64,000 nt of DNA from Acidobacteriota bacterium. Its GTDB lineage: Bacteria; Acidobacteriota; Blastocatellia; Pyrinomonadales; Pyrinomonadaceae. Position 1 is the stretch's first letter. Each line of letters opens with the position of its first letter. A program made the translations under genes and the position numbers. The stretch covers positions 434,001 through 498,000 of the forward strand of contig JADKEF010000003.1 in assembly GCA_016718135.1 (NCBI GenBank). The letters are read 5' to 3'. Below the pieces are notes generated by a model. That model was not told the DNA's origin, did no database searches, and saw only the letters and a list, made by a program, of their open reading frames with translations. Positions 25,328-33,353 of this stretch are shown piece by piece.

Positions 25328-26028
25328 ACATACTCATCGTCGACGACGAAAAACATCTGGCCGACGGCCTCAAATTCAATCTCGAGGCCGAAGGACACTA
25401 CGCGGAGGTCGCCGACGATGGCGATGTTGCGGATTCGCGTCTTAGCGAAAAGCGGTTCGACGCTGTCATCCTCGATGTTATGTTGCCGGGAATGAACGGT
25501 TTTGATGTCGCCCGTGCCATGCGCGAACGCGGTGATTACACGCCGGTGCTGATGTTGACCGCGCTTGGCCGGCCGGAGGATGTGTTGCAAGGATTCGATG
25601 CCGGTGCTGACGATTATCTAGCCAAACCATTCGATCTCGGCGTACTGCTTGCCCGTCTCAACGGCCTTCTGCGGAGAAAACAGTGGCTGCAAAGCGAGCT
25701 GAGACCAGCGACCAACGGCAGCGTCCTCACCATTAACGGCCGTACGATCGACTTCGAAAATCTCGAACTCAGAAACGGCGACGAACTCATCCGCCTCACT
25801 CTGATGGAGACCAAACTTCTCCAATACCTCATCGAAAACGAAGGCCGTGCCATCTCACGAAAGACGATTCTCGAGGAGGTCTGGAACCTGCAGGAAGACA
25901 CAGATACCCGGGCCATCGACAACTTCATCGTCCGTCTGCGAAAGCACCTAGAAGACGAGCCTAATAATCCGAGGATCGTGCAAACGGTGCGTGGGGTAGG
26001 TTATAGGTTTGCGAAACCGGAAGCGTAA
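25324..26028 (+). CDS. OmpR-family response regulator
   Basis: 234 residues. The receiver domain (1-120) has the acidic pair DDE at 7-9, the phosphoacceptor Asp51 in VILDVMLPGMNGF, and Lys in DDYLAKPFDLG. A winged-helix trans_reg_C domain follows (about 135-232), with LTLMETKLLQYLIENEG and the recognition region TRAIDNFIVRLRKHLE, ending VRGVGYRFAKPEA. It is the cognate partner of the kinase immediately upstream (4-base overlap). The regulon cannot be read from the window. Confidence 0.94.
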   Translation: MNILIVDDEKHLADGLKFNLEAEGHYAEVADDGDVADSRLSEKRFDAVILDVMLPGMNGFDVARAMRERGDYTPVLMLTALGRPEDVLQGFDAGADDYLAKPFDLGVLLARLNGLLRRKQWLQSELRPATNGSVLTINGRTIDFENLELRNGDELIRLTLMETKLLQYLIENEGRAISRKTILEEVWNLQEDTDTRAIDNFIVRLRKHLEDEPNNPRIVQTVRGVGYRFAKPEA

Positions 26029-26037
26029 GAGTTTTCT

Positions 26038-26121
26038 CCCGCGGATAGCTCGAATGGGCTCGAATATAATGAGGAGAATATCTCTTCCTTCCGATTCGTG
26101 CTGATTCGCGTTATTCGCGGG
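26038..26121. repeat. Long imperfect inverted repeat between convergent genes
   Basis: CCCGCGGATAGCTCGAAT starting at 26038 faces the ATTCGTGCTGATTCGCGTTA stretch ending in TTCGCGGG at 26121. It belongs to the CGAATAACACG-type family also seen at 58050-58115. It fills the space between the response regulator and the nuclease-like gene and may act as a bidirectional terminator. Confidence 0.6.
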
Positions 26122-26134
26122 CAAAGAATCCTCC

Positions 26135-27609
26135 CTACAACGTATCGCGATAAGCGAGCCTCGACACAACACGAACTTTCTCTCGCCAGTTCTCGTGTAG
26201 TTCAAACCGCCACACCTCGATCTCCGCCGAGACTGCTCTTGCAAAAAATTCAAAATCACGATGAAAGCTCCACGCCGGTGCGGCGAGGTAGATGATCGCC
26301 GGTTTGTCGAGGATCTCGCGGCCGTTGAAAAGATCGGCGGCGGCGATAAGGCCTTTGCGGCGTTGGAGTTCGATCTTTCGCCAGTAGTCGATCGACTGGA
26401 AGACCATCTCGCGATCGGGATTGGTTTTTAGCTCGATAATGACGAGCCTCCCGTCGCGGCGGATGGCGAGCAGGTCGATCTTGTCGTTGGACGAGCGGAA
26501 CTGGTTGTAGATCGGCGACAAGATCAGGTTGGCGTCGAGTAGCGAAACGTCGCGTTTTAGGATCGATTCGAGCCAGGCTTCGGGAGCGGTGCGAAAGTAT
26601 TCGTGGCGTTTATTCGGCGCAGTGGCGGAGCGGCTAAGAGACAGAGACGTGATAAGTTCGTCGAGATCGTCGGAGTTCTCCGCGAGCAATGGCCGTCGGT
26701 CACGCCCGACGCCAAACCACGCTTTTTCCTGACCCATCATCGACCGCACACGGGCGAACGGCAATCCGTTGAGCCGTAGAGTCTCGCCCTGCTTGGAATA
26801 GATCAGATCGATCGCCTGGGCGCGGCTTGCATCAGGCGGCTCGCGGTTTCGCTGGGAAATGGCGATTCGGGTAGCGTGAGTTTTGGCGCCTTTTCTCGCC
26901 AGAGGTCGCGGAGCTTTCGCGTTGGAAGTTCGACGAGACGAGGCCGCTCGTCTCGTCTGTTGATCTCAAATATGGTCAGCTTGCTTCGCCAACGTTCGGT
27001 GAGTAGAGCAAGCAGCTTTTGCGCATTCTTTGCCTGACGCTTTTCGCAGATTATCCAAAGGTCGTTGACCGGCTTCTTTTTGCGCCCGCCGAGCCGTTCG
27101 ATCCACAGCATTGCCGCAGTAAATGTCGCCTCGACCGTAACTTTGGCCGTTATGTCGGCGACAGCGGCTGTAGGCGTTTTATTCGACGTTTCAAATTCGA
27201 TCTGAGCAAAGCGCCCATTTTCTTCGTTGAGAGCGACGCGGCCAAGTTTGATCGCCGGATCGAATGCAGTGATCAACTCCGCGATCTCATTAGCCTTCTG
27301 CAGGCGGGCACGTTCGAGTTCAGCAATGAGATCGGCGGCTGATTCACGTGGAACTAGCCTCATCGTTTCACGCTTTTTCGCAAACGCTCCGGCAACATCG
27401 ATCGCGATCTCACCATCGGAATGATCAAATGCATTCAGCCGCCACGAATGAAATCCTTTGTCGTCGAGAAAGCCAAAATGCAGCTTCTCGCCGTCATCGA
27501 TAATATCGATCTCAGTCTTTTGAAGAGGGAAGGTTCGACCGAGGTCGCGTATCAATAACCACTCATGGTGGGATGAGATGGCCTCGCGTAAGTCGTCTGC
27601 GTTCACCAT
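26135..27609 (-). pseudogene. PD-(D/E)XK nuclease-like protein, interrupted by a one-base frameshift
   Basis: Two adjacent frames make one protein of about 491 residues. Residues 1-263 read from ATG 27609 (MVNADDLREAISSHHEWLLI) to PSETASRLMQAAP. The continuation QAIDLIYSKQGETLRLNG and the rest are in the neighbouring frame and end at 26135. A missing C in the CCC run at 26819-26821 (GGG on the plus strand) explains the shift. The C-terminal half has the nuclease core KIDLLAIRRDGRLVIIELKT, with Asp and the ExK pair, and FQSIDYWRKIELQRR downstream, like NucS/DUF91-type restriction-endonuclease folds. The N-terminal half has no motif I can name. If taken as two genes, the first is 27609-26803 and the second 26764-26135. 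It overlaps the SGNH hydrolase gene by 7 bases. Confidence 0.75.
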
Positions 27610-28367
27610 TTATGATTCGCGGAAAAGTACCTTATCATGTCCTCGGCCCAGTCGGCGTAGCCTTGCTCGGAAGGATGCAGCCCGTCCGCAAAAAAGCCTT
27701 CGAGCCGCACATTCACAGGCTGCGGATAATAGAAAACGCGTTCCATGTCCGCCGTAAATTCCTTGATATTGTCGTTGTGCATCTGTGACAGGGTCCACAA
27801 TATCGTCTTGACCGGCGGCGGCATGATGGGGGAATGGATGATCATTGGGCAGTTTGAAATGAAGATCACCGCGTCCGGATTTTTCTCCCTTAGAATGCCA
27901 AGCAGCTCAGTCATGTCCTTGCGCCACTTCACCGGGCTCGACAGCTTCATCACGTCGTTGCCACCGAGGCCGACGAGGATGTAGTCGAACTGCTCGTCCG
28001 GCATCTGCGGCACGAGTTCGTCGATGGTGCGGCGTGCGGTGACACCATTTTTGCCGATAACTTTCCAATCGACCGGGCGCTCGATTTGTTCACTCAGTTG
28101 TTTGGCAAATTGACCTGCAAGTGCCAATTCGTGCGTTCTCGCCCCGAGTCCGGCAACGGTCGATTCGCCGATAACAAAGAGCCTTGCGGTGTCATCACCA
28201 ATGCCATATATGCCGTGTTTATCGCCCGCAGCATCAGGCAAGATGCCGACCTTCCAACGGACGATCTGGCCCTGCATTAGCAGGAAAGGAGAGATCGGCG
28301 CGATCATCGCCGCTCCGGCGAGAAAACGCCGTTGCCACCGTGCCAGATTTGCCGTTCCGTTCTCCAT
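27603..28367 (-). CDS. SGNH/GDSL-family hydrolase with N-terminal membrane helix
   Basis: 254 residues. Residues 12-35 form a hydrophobic anchor or uncleaved signal. The SGNH blocks are present: block I VIGESTVAGLG (Ser; GES instead of GDS), block II near GKNGVTARR, block III VGLGGNDVMKL with Asn, and block V DGLHPSEQGYADWA with the catalytic Asp and His. It is likely an esterase or O-deacetylase acting in the envelope; the substrate is unknown. The ATG at 28367 fits the signal anchor, and the frame upstream to 28517 overlaps the divergent lipoprotein gene. Its 3' end overlaps the next gene by 7 bases. Confidence 0.85.
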   Translation of the reverse strand: MENGTANLARWQRRFLAGAAMIAPISPFLLMQGQIVRWKVGILPDAAGDKHGIYGIGDDTARLFVIGESTVAGLGARTHELALAGQFAKQLSEQIERPVDWKVIGKNGVTARRTIDELVPQMPDEQFDYILVGLGGNDVMKLSSPVKWRKDMTELLGILREKNPDAVIFISNCPMIIHSPIMPPPVKTILWTLSQMHNDNIKEFTADMERVFYYPQPVNVRLEGFFADGLHPSEQGYADWAEDMIRYFSANHKW

Positions 28368-28399
28368 ACTGTTCGTTATGATAAAATTTAAAGCGTCGA

Positions 28400-29077
28400 A
28401 TGTTTTTGTCAAATCCGCGAAAATCAATCCTCGCGATCGCCATCGTCTCGGTGCTGCTAACTGCGTGTGGATCGAAGCCGATAACGAGTGGCAGCGTCTC
28501 ACCGGTCGACCCGACATCAGACCGGTTTCCGTTTCCGACTAGGGAGCCTCAAGAATATCAAGGGAACTTCGTGGTCAGCGACGGCACGAGCGAAACGAAA
28601 TATTTCGTTGCTCGTAAGGCTGATAAGTGGCGGTTCGACATAAACAGCAACGGCTCGCCGAAAACAACGCAGGTTCGCACGGACAAGGTCTATCTGATCG
28701 ATCATGTCAATAAAACCTACGCGATTGAGGCGTTTGCCGATCTAGAGGATTTCGACACGAGCTATTTCAATTCGCTGACGTGGGGATTTTTTCGCGGTGC
28801 CAACTACATCGAGTACGAAGAGACTGGTCGCAACGGCAACTTCATCAGCTACAAAGCGAAAACGCTCAAAGATCGCAAGAACGACGTGCTCATCTCGGTC
28901 GATGCGACGACCGGAATATTGATGCGGCAGGAGATCACGAGCGACAAAGACCGCGATGCTAAGGGTGCTCCGATCAGATACACCTACGAGGTTCGCGACC
29001 TCAAGCTGGAAGTCGCCGATTCTGTATTTGAGATCCCTAGCGGCTATCGCTCGACGCTACGCTCAAAGATCAAATGA
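28400..29077 (+). CDS. Lipoprotein of unknown function
   Basis: 225 residues with a lipobox, SVLLTACGSKP (Cys about 23), after a short hydrophobic helix, so it should be lipid-anchored in the periplasm. The mature part is beta-rich (QGNFVVSDGTSETKYFVARK, KVYLIDHVNKTYAIEAF) and resembles LolA/LolB-like or DUF4412-like domains that bind lipid, but this is only a fold-level impression. It overlaps the thioesterase gene by 4 bases. Confidence 0.78.
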   Translation: MFLSNPRKSILAIAIVSVLLTACGSKPITSGSVSPVDPTSDRFPFPTREPQEYQGNFVVSDGTSETKYFVARKADKWRFDINSNGSPKTTQVRTDKVYLIDHVNKTYAIEAFADLEDFDTSYFNSLTWGFFRGANYIEYEETGRNGNFISYKAKTLKDRKNDVLISVDATTGILMRQEITSDKDRDAKGAPIRYTYEVRDLKLEVADSVFEIPSGYRSTLRSKIK

Positions 29078-29499
29078 CTGAAAAAAGACACGAAATAACG
29101 CCGGAGCAACGAGCCTTTGCCGAGAATGCTCTGCACACCTTGCCGTTCTCAAGACTGATCGGCATGCGGCTCGAAGACCTGCAACCTGACCTGGCCACGA
29201 TAAGCATCGACATGCGCGACGATCTTCGTCAGCCGAGCGGAGTGCTTCACGGAGGTGTGACCGCAACCCTGATCGACACGGCGATGGCATTTGCCGTCCG
29301 CACACGCATAGGCCTGACCGAGGCAACCGCGACCATCGACCTGACCGTGCACTACCTGCGGCCGCATATGACAGGCAAGTTCATCTGCACCGCCAAAGTA
29401 GTCCGCGCCGGCAAACGCATCTTCACCGTCTCTGCGGACGTCCACGGCAGTGAAGGCAAACTGATCGCAACGGGCCTTTCGACGTACACGAGAGTTTAG
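29074..29499 (+). CDS. PaaI-type hot-dog thioesterase
   Basis: 141 residues with the single hot-dog domain of acyl-CoA thioesterases. The catalytic region VLHGGVTATLIDTAMAFAV contains the HGG motif and Asp, preceded by GMRLEDLQPDLATISI and followed by TIDLTVHYLRPHMTGKFICT. It would hydrolyse a small or aryl acyl-CoA; the substrate cannot be told. It is translationally coupled to the lipoprotein upstream (4-base overlap). A palindromic repeat follows before the ABC transporter gene. Confidence 0.9.
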   Translation: MTEKRHEITPEQRAFAENALHTLPFSRLIGMRLEDLQPDLATISIDMRDDLRQPSGVLHGGVTATLIDTAMAFAVRTRIGLTEATATIDLTVHYLRPHMTGKFICTAKVVRAGKRIFTVSADVHGSEGKLIATGLSTYTRV

Positions 29500-29575
29500 C
29501 CACCGAGAACACGGAGTTCACTGAGATTGAAATAGATAAGTCTGTGTTTCTCACCTTACTCTGTGAGCTCTGTCG
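29500..29575. repeat. Palindromic repeat of the CCACAGAGAACACAGAG type
   Basis: CCACCGAGAACACGGAG (29500-29516 and onward) faces TCTGTGAGCTCTGTCG (ending 29575). It is the intergenic relative of the element found inside the ABC transporter gene at 30625-30695. Confidence 0.65.
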
Positions 29576-29583
29576 CAATTTAA

Positions 29584-31461
29584 ATGGAACAGATCAAGAA
29601 ATTCGCTCGCTATTTTGCACCGTACAAAGGCACGATCCTGGTCGGGATCTTATGCATTTTGGTGTCGATGTCGTTTGGATTGCTGATCCCGTATATGGTC
29701 GGGCAGGCCGTCGACGACCTAAACTCGGCGATCACTTGGGACAAGATCATTTACTATCCGCTCGTCATTCTCGGCATCAGCCTCATGAGCGGGATCTTTC
29801 TCTTTCTGCAAAGAAGGCTACTGATAAACACGTCGCGACATGTGGAATTCGATATGCGGCAAGAGTTTTACGCGTCGCTAGTCGATCAGCCGCTCGAGTA
29901 TTTCCAGTCAAACCGTGTCGGCGACCTGATGGCTCGGGCCACGAACGACCTCGCCGCCATTCGGCAGATCGTCGGGCCGATGATCTTGTACAGTTTTCAG
30001 GCGATCTTTGCTCTCTGCATTGCGTTACCCATCCTACTCAATATCTCGGTCAAGCTGACGCTGTTGCTCCTCATCCCGATGCCACTCGTTTCGCTGACCG
30101 TCAAATTTCTGGGCGAGCGGATACATAAGCGGTTTGAAAAGATACAGGAATATTTCTCTGACATTACCGCGAGAGCACAAGAGAATCTGACGGGCGTTCG
30201 CGTGGTGCGAGCCTACGCTCAGGAAGACTCTGAGATCGAGCAGTTCCAAGTCTTGAATCGCGAATACGCCGCGCAGAATCTTCGGCTCGTAAAGTACAGC
30301 GCAGCAATGCGGCCGCTGCTATTCTTCTTCATCGGCCTCGGATTTGTGATCATTGTGGCTATAGGCGTGCCGATGGCGGTTCGCGGCGAGATAACTGCGG
30401 GCGATTTTACCGCGTTCATTCTCTATCTCCAGCGAATGATCTGGTACCTAATCGCCCTCGGCTACGTCATCAATCTCTACCAACGCGGCACCGCGTCATT
30501 AAAAAGATTCAACGCGATCCTCGAAGCCGAACCCGCCATCCGCGACGACGAAGGCACCGTCGAACAACCGCCGATCCAAGGCCGCATCGAATTTCGCGAT
30601 CTGAATTTTAGTTATGAAGGATCGGCCACAGAGAGCACAGAGAACACTGAGAATATGGAAGGCTCTTCCTCTGTGCTCTCAGTGCCCTCTGCGGCTAATG
30701 TTCTTACTGACATCAGCCTGACGATCGAGCCCGGCCAAACCGTCGCCTTCGTCGGCAAGACCGGCAGCGGCAAATCGACGCTGATGAGCCTCATCCCGCG
30801 ATTGCTCGACGCTCCCAATGGCACCGTTCTCATCGACGGCAAACCCGTCCGCGAATATCCGCTCGCCCAACTGCGCCGCTCGATCGGCTTCGTACCCCAG
30901 GAAACGTTTCTCTTCAGCGACACGCTTGCCGCGAATATCGCCTTCGGCGTGTCAGAACCGCCTGAGTTAGCGGGCGGCTCGAACGTCGGGGCGAACGAGC
31001 CGCCGCCTGACGGAGGCGGTTCTGACAAGAAGATGACCATCGAACGCGCCGCCGACATCGCCGGCCTGACCTCCGACGTCGAGGAAATGCCCGGCAAGTA
31101 CGAACAGCTCGTAGGCGAACGCGGCATCACGCTCTCCGGTGGCCAGAAGCAGCGAACCGCCATCGCCCGTGCCGTGATGCGCGACCCGCGGATCCTGATC
31201 CTCGACGATTCCCTCTCCGCCGTCGACACGTACACCGAGGAAACGATCCTCCACAACCTCCGCGACGTTCGCGAAAACCGCACAACCCTCATCGTCTCGC
31301 ACCGCGTCTCGACGATCCGCGACGCCGACGTCATCTGCGTCCTCCACGAAGGCCGCATCATCGAACGCGGCACGCACCAGGAACTCCTCCGCCTCGACGG
31401 CGACTACGCCGACCTCTACGAACGCCAGCTCCTCGAAGAAGAACTCGATGCGACAGAATAG
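29584..31461 (+). CDS. ABC exporter half-transporter (MsbA/LmrA type) with two in-frame palindrome insertions
   Basis: 625 residues. Six membrane helices (about 15-320) form a type IV exporter domain, followed by a nucleotide-binding domain: A-loop NFSYEG, Walker A GKTGSGKST (about 392-400), Q-loop GFVPQETFLFSD, signature LSGGQKQR, Walker B RILILDDSLSAVD and the H-switch SHRVS. The residue after Walker B is Asp, not Glu, as in the degenerate sites of heterodimeric exporters such as TM287/288, so it may need a partner not in this window. Two stretches are foreign: residues about 347-371 (ATESTENTENMEG...) and about 456-481 (SEPPELAGGSNVGANEPPP). Both are coded by inverted repeats and both sit in loops, so the fold should be preserved. 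Substrate unknown. Confidence 0.92.
   Translation: MEQIKKFARYFAPYKGTILVGILCILVSMSFGLLIPYMVGQAVDDLNSAITWDKIIYYPLVILGISLMSGIFLFLQRRLLINTSRHVEFDMRQEFYASLVDQPLEYFQSNRVGDLMARATNDLAAIRQIVGPMILYSFQAIFALCIALPILLNISVKLTLLLLIPMPLVSLTVKFLGERIHKRFEKIQEYFSDITARAQENLTGVRVVRAYAQEDSEIEQFQVLNREYAAQNLRLVKYSAAMRPLLFFFIGLGFVIIVAIGVPMAVRGEITAGDFTAFILYLQRMIWYLIALGYVINLYQRGTASLKRFNAILEAEPAIRDDEGTVEQPPIQGRIEFRDLNFSYEGSATESTENTENMEGSSSVLSVPSAANVLTDISLTIEPGQTVAFVGKTGSGKSTLMSLIPRLLDAPNGTVLIDGKPVREYPLAQLRRSIGFVPQETFLFSDTLAANIAFGVSEPPELAGGSNVGANEPPPDGGGSDKKMTIERAADIAGLTSDVEEMPGKYEQLVGERGITLSGGQKQRTAIARAVMRDPRILILDDSLSAVDTYTEETILHNLRDVRENRTTLIVSHRVSTIRDADVICVLHEGRIIERGTHQELLRLDGDYADLYERQLLEEELDATE
30625..30695. repeat. 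In-frame palindromic element 1 inside the ABC transporter gene
   Basis: Left arm 30625-30651 and right arm 30668-30695 are inverted copies, 22 of 27 positions matching, around a 16-base loop. The left arm begins GCCACAGAGAGCACAGAG. It codes about 24 extra residues between the A-loop strand and the next strand of the nucleotide-binding domain, where other exporters have only a few residues. The same family occurs between genes at 29500-29575. Confidence 0.8.
30951..31026. repeat. In-frame palindromic element 2 inside the ABC transporter gene
   Basis: Left arm 30951-30981 (beginning GTCAGAACCGCCTGAG) and right arm 30996-31026 are inverted copies, 26 of 31 positions matching, around a 14-base loop. 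It codes a Pro/Gly/Ser-rich segment between NIAFG and ERAADIAGL, in the helical subdomain before the signature motif. It is unrelated in sequence to element 1. Confidence 0.8.
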
Positions 31462-31508
31462 CTCTCTCATTTCGTGCTTTTCGCGTGTTTCGCGGTTAAA
31501 ATCCGTGT

Positions 31509-31958
31509 ATGCAAAACGAAAAGATAAATCCCGAGGGAGCTCACGTAACACTACTGACGGTCTGGGGAGCTCTTCTGATGTCGCAGTTCCTGTTTCTGGT
31601 GATCGTATTTTTTGCAAAGCCGGAGCTTTTCAAATTCGACTTCACAAAACCGCTACTAGGTGAAAATGCGATCATCGTCATTGCTCTAGCAGCCGTTTCG
31701 CTTGCCGATCTGGTCATATCGATCGTCATTCGCAAAAAATTCGTCGAACGCGCGGTCACCGAGCAGAACATCGGCCTCGTCCAAACCGGGATGATCGTCG
31801 GCTGCGCCCTCGCCGAGGCAATATCGCTGTTCGGGCTGCTACTCGCGTTTGTATTCGAGTATCAGTATTTCTTCCTATTTTCGATCCTCGGAATTATCGG
31901 CATCTTGCTGCACTTCCCGAAACGCGGCGACATTCACGCGGCGAGTTACAAGGCATAG
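31509..31958 (+). CDS. Four-helix membrane protein of unknown function
   Basis: 149 residues with four hydrophobic segments at about 14-36, 52-72, 88-112 and 116-136, and the charged loop IRKKFVERAVTEQN between helices 2 and 3. The helix-3 region GMIVGCALAEAISLFGLLLAF has small-residue packing and one Glu, reminiscent of proteolipid subunit c hairpins, but no family can be named with confidence. It lies 47 bases after the ABC transporter on the same strand and is followed by a strong bidirectional hairpin. Confidence 0.75.
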   Translation: MQNEKINPEGAHVTLLTVWGALLMSQFLFLVIVFFAKPELFKFDFTKPLLGENAIIVIALAAVSLADLVISIVIRKKFVERAVTEQNIGLVQTGMIVGCALAEAISLFGLLLAFVFEYQYFFLFSILGIIGILLHFPKRGDIHAASYKA

Positions 31959-31979
31959 CATCTGATCCCAAAACAAAGA

Positions 31980-32009
31980 AAACCGCCTCGACATCGGCCG
32001 AGGCGGTTT
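31980..32009. terminator. Bidirectional terminator
   Basis: AAACCGCCTCG (31980-31990) pairs perfectly with CGAGGCGGTTT (31999-32009) around an eight-base loop, followed by GTTCTTTC on the plus strand and TTCTTTGTTTT on the minus strand. It separates the convergent membrane protein and 3D-domain genes. Confidence 0.85.
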
Positions 32010-32052
32010 GTTCTTTCAGGTTGTTCCATCCGCTTACGCAGATGATTCCGAC

Positions 32053-32580
32053 TTATTGTGCAGAATATATCTGAACCGTTCTGCGACCGAATTTACGAGC
32101 TTCGGAGCAGTTTGGGACCCAGATGTCGATCTTTTTACCTTTGATGACGCCGCCGGTGTCTGAGACGAGATATGTTCCCGAATAACCGCCGCCTGCGATC
32201 GTCACACGCGAACCGAGCTTTAATACTCTCGGATCGGCAGCGATGATTCCGCGGCGAACGCCGTGGCCCATGGCTGTTTTACCTTGTAGGCAATATGCTG
32301 TCGCGGAGAATGCTCCACGGCTCGCACCGGCTCCTACTGCCTTTACCGACGAGGTCGGTTTTACTAATTTTTTCTTATCGTCTGTCTGGACCAAATTGTT
32401 GGTCGTCGTGATCAAATTATTATCAAATAAAGCGATATCAACAATAGTGCTATCTAACTTTGCCAGCGATTCATTCGCAGGTGTGAGGTCCGTCTTGGCT
32501 ACTGGCTGCTGTGCGTAAATAAATACGACAAGCATGCTGAGCAGTGCCATGATCGCGCCTCCTCTAAAGAGGTTCTTCAT
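32053..32580 (-). CDS. 3D-domain (MltA/RlpA-like) envelope protein
   Basis: 175 residues. An N-terminal signal or anchor (MKNLFRGGAIMALLSMLVVF) is followed by a low-complexity region (about 25-75). The C-terminal 3D double-psi beta-barrel domain has FSATAYCLQGKTAMGHGVRRGIIAADPRVLKLGSR in sequence (residues about 86-120) and the three-Asp-type motif GTYLVSDTGGVIKGKKIDIW. Proteins of this kind bind or cut peptidoglycan, as in resuscitation-promoting factors and lytic transglycosylase A. The ATG at 32580 has AAAGGAG seven bases upstream; longer starts at 32598 and 32619 are less likely. It has a consensus-like promoter and an unusually long, structured leader. Confidence 0.87.
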   Translation of the reverse strand: MKNLFRGGAIMALLSMLVVFIYAQQPVAKTDLTPANESLAKLDSTIVDIALFDNNLITTTNNLVQTDDKKKLVKPTSSVKAVGAGASRGAFSATAYCLQGKTAMGHGVRRGIIAADPRVLKLGSRVTIAGGGYSGTYLVSDTGGVIKGKKIDIWVPNCSEARKFGRRTVQIYSAQ

Positions 32581-32615
32581 CCATCTTCTCCTTTCCATTG
32601 CGACTTCGTCCAAAC

Positions 32616-32726
32616 GCAAAAATAGTGTCTGAGATTTGGGTCATCAGCCACTATTCGCGATTCACGAAGACTGTTTCGGCCGACTAATTTCGGCCTGTTT
32701 TGATACCCTGCAAACAATGGGCAGGG
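32616..32726 (-). ncRNA. Structured 5' leader of the 3D-domain gene, possible riboswitch or attenuator
   Basis: On the minus strand three hairpins follow the start site: CCCTGC/GCAGGG (arms 32726-32721 and 32711-32706), GGCCGA/TCGGCC (32695-32690 and 32683-32678) and AATAGTG/CACTATT (32655-32649 and 32627-32621), the last running into five U. The third resembles a terminator 40 bases before the coding start. 3D and RlpA-like genes in other bacteria are often controlled by c-di-AMP riboswitches, but I could not match this leader to that consensus. Confidence 0.4.
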
Positions 32727-32741
32727 GCCAAACTTGTCAAT

Positions 32742-32770
32742 ATAATAGCACCATCGACCTAGGCTGTCCA
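32742..32770 (-). promoter_or_regulatory. Promoter of the 3D-domain gene
   Basis: On the minus strand TGGACA (32770-32765), a 17-base spacer and TATTAT (32747-32742), an almost ideal sigma70 promoter about 165 bases before the coding start. In the rest of the 353-base gap (32771-32933) I see only AT-rich sequence leading to AAAAGGAAAAATT, the ribosome binding region of the next gene. Confidence 0.7.
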
Positions 32771-32933
32771 GCCTCATAAATGCCGCAACCCTTTATTTCA
32801 TATGCAATTATTGAATTCTAAAGAGTTTAGGCGTGTCAATTTTTTTCGAATTTGGTAAGATTATCAAGCGAAAACAAAGAGTTTTCACGAAGCATTTCAG
32901 GCGACGTCGTCAAACTTTTCAAAAGGAAAAATT

Positions 32934-33299
32934 ATGCGGGAAAGACGCCAAGGTGGACGCCACGTGATCGCATTTCCGATCCGTGTTCGCTGGAAGGATG
33001 AGAACGGCAAAGAGGTCGTCCAGGAAGGGCTGACCGAAAACGTCGGGCCGCACGGTACGCTAGTTTATCTGCCACGCCACTTGCCGCTGGTAGGCGGCAA
33101 GGTTTACCTCACAGTGACCGAGAATCCGGACGACGAGGTATCGGTGACTGCGGAAGTCATTCGTCTCGAACGCAACGCCTCACATCCGCAGGCCGCCCTG
33201 ATGCTGACCGAGAATCTGCGCGAATGGAAAAAAAAGGTTTTTGAAGTCGCCGGTGCAACGATCGCTGCCATGGAACCCGAGCCTCTGGACGACTGGTAG
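32934..33299 (+). CDS. PilZ-domain protein
   Basis: 121 residues, a single PilZ-like beta barrel. The N-terminal RQGGR fits the RxxxR motif that holds c-di-GMP, and the strand FPIRVRWKDENGKEV follows. The second motif (D/N)xSxxG appears as NVGPHG, with Gly in place of Ser, so binding of c-di-GMP may be weak or lost. The ending FEVAGATIAAMEPEPLDDW is acidic. Likely a c-di-GMP effector or a degenerate one; no partner gene is adjacent. Confidence 0.75.
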   Translation: MRERRQGGRHVIAFPIRVRWKDENGKEVVQEGLTENVGPHGTLVYLPRHLPLVGGKVYLTVTENPDDEVSVTAEVIRLERNASHPQAALMLTENLREWKKKVFEVAGATIAAMEPEPLDDW

Positions 33300-33353
33300 C
33301 GATCATCTGTCAGTGAGGATCTCCAACTTACTGGCAACTCACAACTTAAAACA

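Noticed and set aside
26764..26803. Two independent genes at 26135-27609
   Set aside because: The sequence between the two frames continues one protein when a single C is restored; the two-gene reading is kept only as an alternative.
32771..32933. A gene or small RNA in the AT-rich stretch before the PilZ gene
   Set aside because: No ORF with coding character and no stable hairpin was seen.
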